A stretch of DNA of 7,050 nt, taken from assembly GCA_028278005.1 (NCBI GenBank), contig JANQFD010000045.1:1-7050 (forward strand). The letters run 5' to 3'. The notes beneath the pieces are model-generated. The model was not told the origin of the DNA. It saw nothing but the letters and a program-made list of their open reading frames with translations, and did not search any database. The stretch comes from Chlorobium sp. (lineage in GTDB: Bacteria; Bacteroidota; Chlorobiia; Chlorobiales; Chlorobiaceae). The position numbers and the translations under genes are program-made. Positions 5,529-7,050 of this stretch are shown piece after piece; positions within the stretch are counted from its first letter, which is position 1; each line of letters opens with the position of its first letter.

Positions 5529-6839
5529 ATGAAACCTCTTGTAGCCCTTGTCGGTCGGCCCAATGTCGGAAAATCGACTCTCTTCAACCGTATTACACGG
5601 AGCAAAAGTGCCATTACCGACAGCACGCCGGGAGTAACGAGGGACCGCCATATTGCTCCTGCGGATTGGCAGGGACGAGAGTTTCTGGTGATGGATACCG
5701 GAGGCTACTGTCATGACAAGGATGCTATAAGCACTTCCATGCTTGAACAGACGCTTACAGCCATACATGAGGCTGACGTCATACTCTTCATGGTTGATGT
5801 TCGTTCAGGTCTGACCTACCTCGACCTCGACATGAGCAACATGCTTAAAAAGAACTTCCGGGACAAGCCGGTGTTTCTGGTAGTCAACAAGGTTGAAAGC
5901 CGTCAACTTGCTTTCGATGCCGAGGAATTTCGCCGAACGGGATTTTCCGAGCCCTGGATCATATCGGCACGGGAAGGAACAGGGGTGGCCGACCTTCTTG
6001 ATGAAGTTGTCACCTCTTTTCCTGAAACGGACGGGGGGGAAGAAAACGATCCGACAACGAAACTCGCCGTCATCGGACGACCGAATGTAGGAAAATCCAG
6101 TTTCGTCAACGCTCTCCTGGGCACCAACCGGCACATTGTTTCCAACACACCCGGAACGACAAGAGATGCCATCGACAGCAGATTCCGGCGCAACGGCAGG
6201 GATTTTCTTTTGATTGATACTGCAGGCCTGCGAAAACGAACCAAGATCGACAGAGGAATCGAATTCTACAGCTCGTTGAGAACTGAAAAATCCATTGAGC
6301 GTTGTGATGTCGCGCTACTCCTGATCGATGCCGAGCAGGGTCTTGAAAAGCAGGACATCAAGATTGTACAGATGGCTGTCGAGAAAAAAAAGGGGATTCT
6401 CATTCTTGTAAACAAATGGGATCTGATCGAGAAAGATTCGAAAACAAGCAAACAGTACAGCGATGATATTTATGGGCATATCGGCAATCTCTCCTGGATA
6501 CCGGTACACTTCATTTCGGCTCTCACGAAAAAGAACCTTTATAAAGCAATTGACACCGCTTATGAGATATCACTGAACCGCCAGAGGAAAATCAGCACAA
6601 GTGAACTCAACAGGTTCCTGCAGGACGTACTTTCGGAATCGCCGCCCTCCTCGAAATCAGGACGTGAACTGAAGATTAAATATGTAACCCAGATCGGTGC
6701 GCCCTACCCGGTATTTGCGTTTTTCTGCAACAATCCCGAGTTTGTTCTCAGCAATTACAAACGATTTCTTGAAAAACGCTTGCGGCAGGGATTCGAATTT
6801 GCAGGAGTTCCGCTGTCATTACGCTACAGACGCAAATAA
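5529..6839 (+). CDS. der: Ribosome biogenesis GTPase Der (EngA)
   Basis: Der is an essential GTPase with two tandem G domains and a C-terminal KH-like domain that binds the 50S subunit during late assembly. The 436-residue product has normal length and full domain order. G domain 1 has GRPNVGKST (9-17), the TPGVTRD switch (33-39), DTGG (56-59) and NKVE (120-123). G domain 2 has GRPNVGKSS (183-191), TPGTTRD (207-213), DTAG (230-233) and NKWD (295-298). The KH-like region spans about 350-436 and ends RYRRK. An in-frame TTG at 5502 would add nine residues of no family similarity, so the ATG at 5529 is chosen, since Der proteins begin just before the first P-loop. No clear Shine-Dalgarno sequence is present. 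A TATACT at 5494-5499 could be a -10 box but lacks a convincing -35. The first G4 motif has Glu where NKxD has Asp. The gene is divergent from the ribosomal protein operon. Confidence 0.97.
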   Translation: MKPLVALVGRPNVGKSTLFNRITRSKSAITDSTPGVTRDRHIAPADWQGREFLVMDTGGYCHDKDAISTSMLEQTLTAIHEADVILFMVDVRSGLTYLDLDMSNMLKKNFRDKPVFLVVNKVESRQLAFDAEEFRRTGFSEPWIISAREGTGVADLLDEVVTSFPETDGGEENDPTTKLAVIGRPNVGKSSFVNALLGTNRHIVSNTPGTTRDAIDSRFRRNGRDFLLIDTAGLRKRTKIDRGIEFYSSLRTEKSIERCDVALLLIDAEQGLEKQDIKIVQMAVEKKKGILILVNKWDLIEKDSKTSKQYSDDIYGHIGNLSWIPVHFISALTKKNLYKAIDTAYEISLNRQRKISTSELNRFLQDVLSESPPSSKSGRELKIKYVTQIGAPYPVFAFFCNNPEFVLSNYKRFLEKRLRQGFEFAGVPLSLRYRRK

Positions 6840-6918
6840 AGGGCACCTCTAAAGCCTCGAAACGTTTTCACTGTTGAACTAATACATAACTCAGAAACCC
6901 TCTCAACTATTTACCGAA

Positions 6919-7050
6919 ATGTCAGTAATCACCGAGAAGCAGATACTCGAAGCTCTTGAAAACGTCATGGACCCTGATCTGAAAAAGGATCTGGTTTCCC
7001 TGAATATGATCAAAGACATACGTATCGATGACAACAACAACATCTCGTTC
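6919..7050 (+). CDS. Mrp/Nbp35-family Fe-S cluster carrier ATPase, N-terminal fragment; runs off the right edge
   Basis: The 44 visible residues begin MSVITEKQILEALENVMDPD and continue through KDLVSLNMIKDIRID. This is the start of a MIP18/DUF59 domain as found at the N-terminus of bacterial Mrp (ApbC) proteins; the spacing of DPDL...DLVSLNMI is characteristic. In full-length members a P-loop ATPase domain with a CxxC Fe-S binding motif follows, but it lies beyond the window and cannot be confirmed. A stand-alone DUF59 protein (SufT-like) is the main alternative. Known members carry Fe-S clusters to apoproteins in the cytoplasm. It lies 79 bp after der on the same strand with no terminator between them, so co-transcription is possible; no Shine-Dalgarno sequence is evident before the ATG. 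Confidence 0.75.
   Translation, partial: MSVITEKQILEALENVMDPDLKKDLVSLNMIKDIRIDDNNNISF

Noticed and set aside
6840..6918. der to Mrp-like gene gap examined for a terminator, promoter or small gene.
   Set aside because: Only a short AAACGTTT palindrome and weak promoter-like hexamers are visible; nothing is strong enough to call.
1..7050. Search for a defence system, mobile element, CRISPR array or novel gene cluster.
   Set aside because: All confident open frames are conserved housekeeping genes or known enzyme families, and intergenic gaps are short with no long repeats.

Overview
This window looks like a housekeeping stretch of a chromosome from a green sulfur bacterium (Chlorobiaceae). 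That placement is inferred from the character of the ribosomal protein, EF-Ts and Der sequences and from moderate GC; no database search was run. Nine protein genes are supported, seven complete and two cut by the window ends. I see no tRNA, rRNA, insertion sequence, CRISPR array, phage gene or other sign of recent transfer.

Layout. Positions 1-1274 (minus) hold the N-terminal 424 residues of a bifunctional class II aldolase / short-chain dehydrogenase. A 169-bp divergent intergenic region (1275-1443) separates it from recX (1444-1899, plus). This gap carries candidate promoters for both genes and two TGTAA/TTACA inverted repeats. recX converges on pyrH (1905-2624, minus) with 5 bp between the stop codons and no visible terminator.

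The minus-strand block read from right to left is rplM (L13), rpsI (S9), rpsB (S2), tsf (EF-Ts), pyrH (UMP kinase). A consensus TATAAT lies upstream of rplM. A possible internal promoter and a two-hairpin leader lie in the 141-bp gap before rpsB. A strong intrinsic terminator follows tsf and sits only 23 bp before the pyrH start, so pyrH must depend on read-through or on a promoter I cannot place with confidence.

Across a 168-bp divergent gap, der (5529-6839, plus) encodes a two-domain ribosome-assembly GTPase. After a 79-bp gap comes the start of an Mrp/Nbp35-type Fe-S carrier gene (6919 to the window end).

How the genes fit together. L13, S9, S2 and EF-Ts are translation parts and Der matures the 50S subunit, so 4 kb of the window serves ribosome production. 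PyrH supplies UDP for RNA synthesis. RecX modulates RecA, and the Mrp-like protein serves Fe-S assembly. I found no undescribed multi-gene system. The best leads are regulatory: the rpsB leader, the terminator before pyrH, the paired repeats before recX, and the altered G4 motif (NKVE) in the first GTPase domain of Der.
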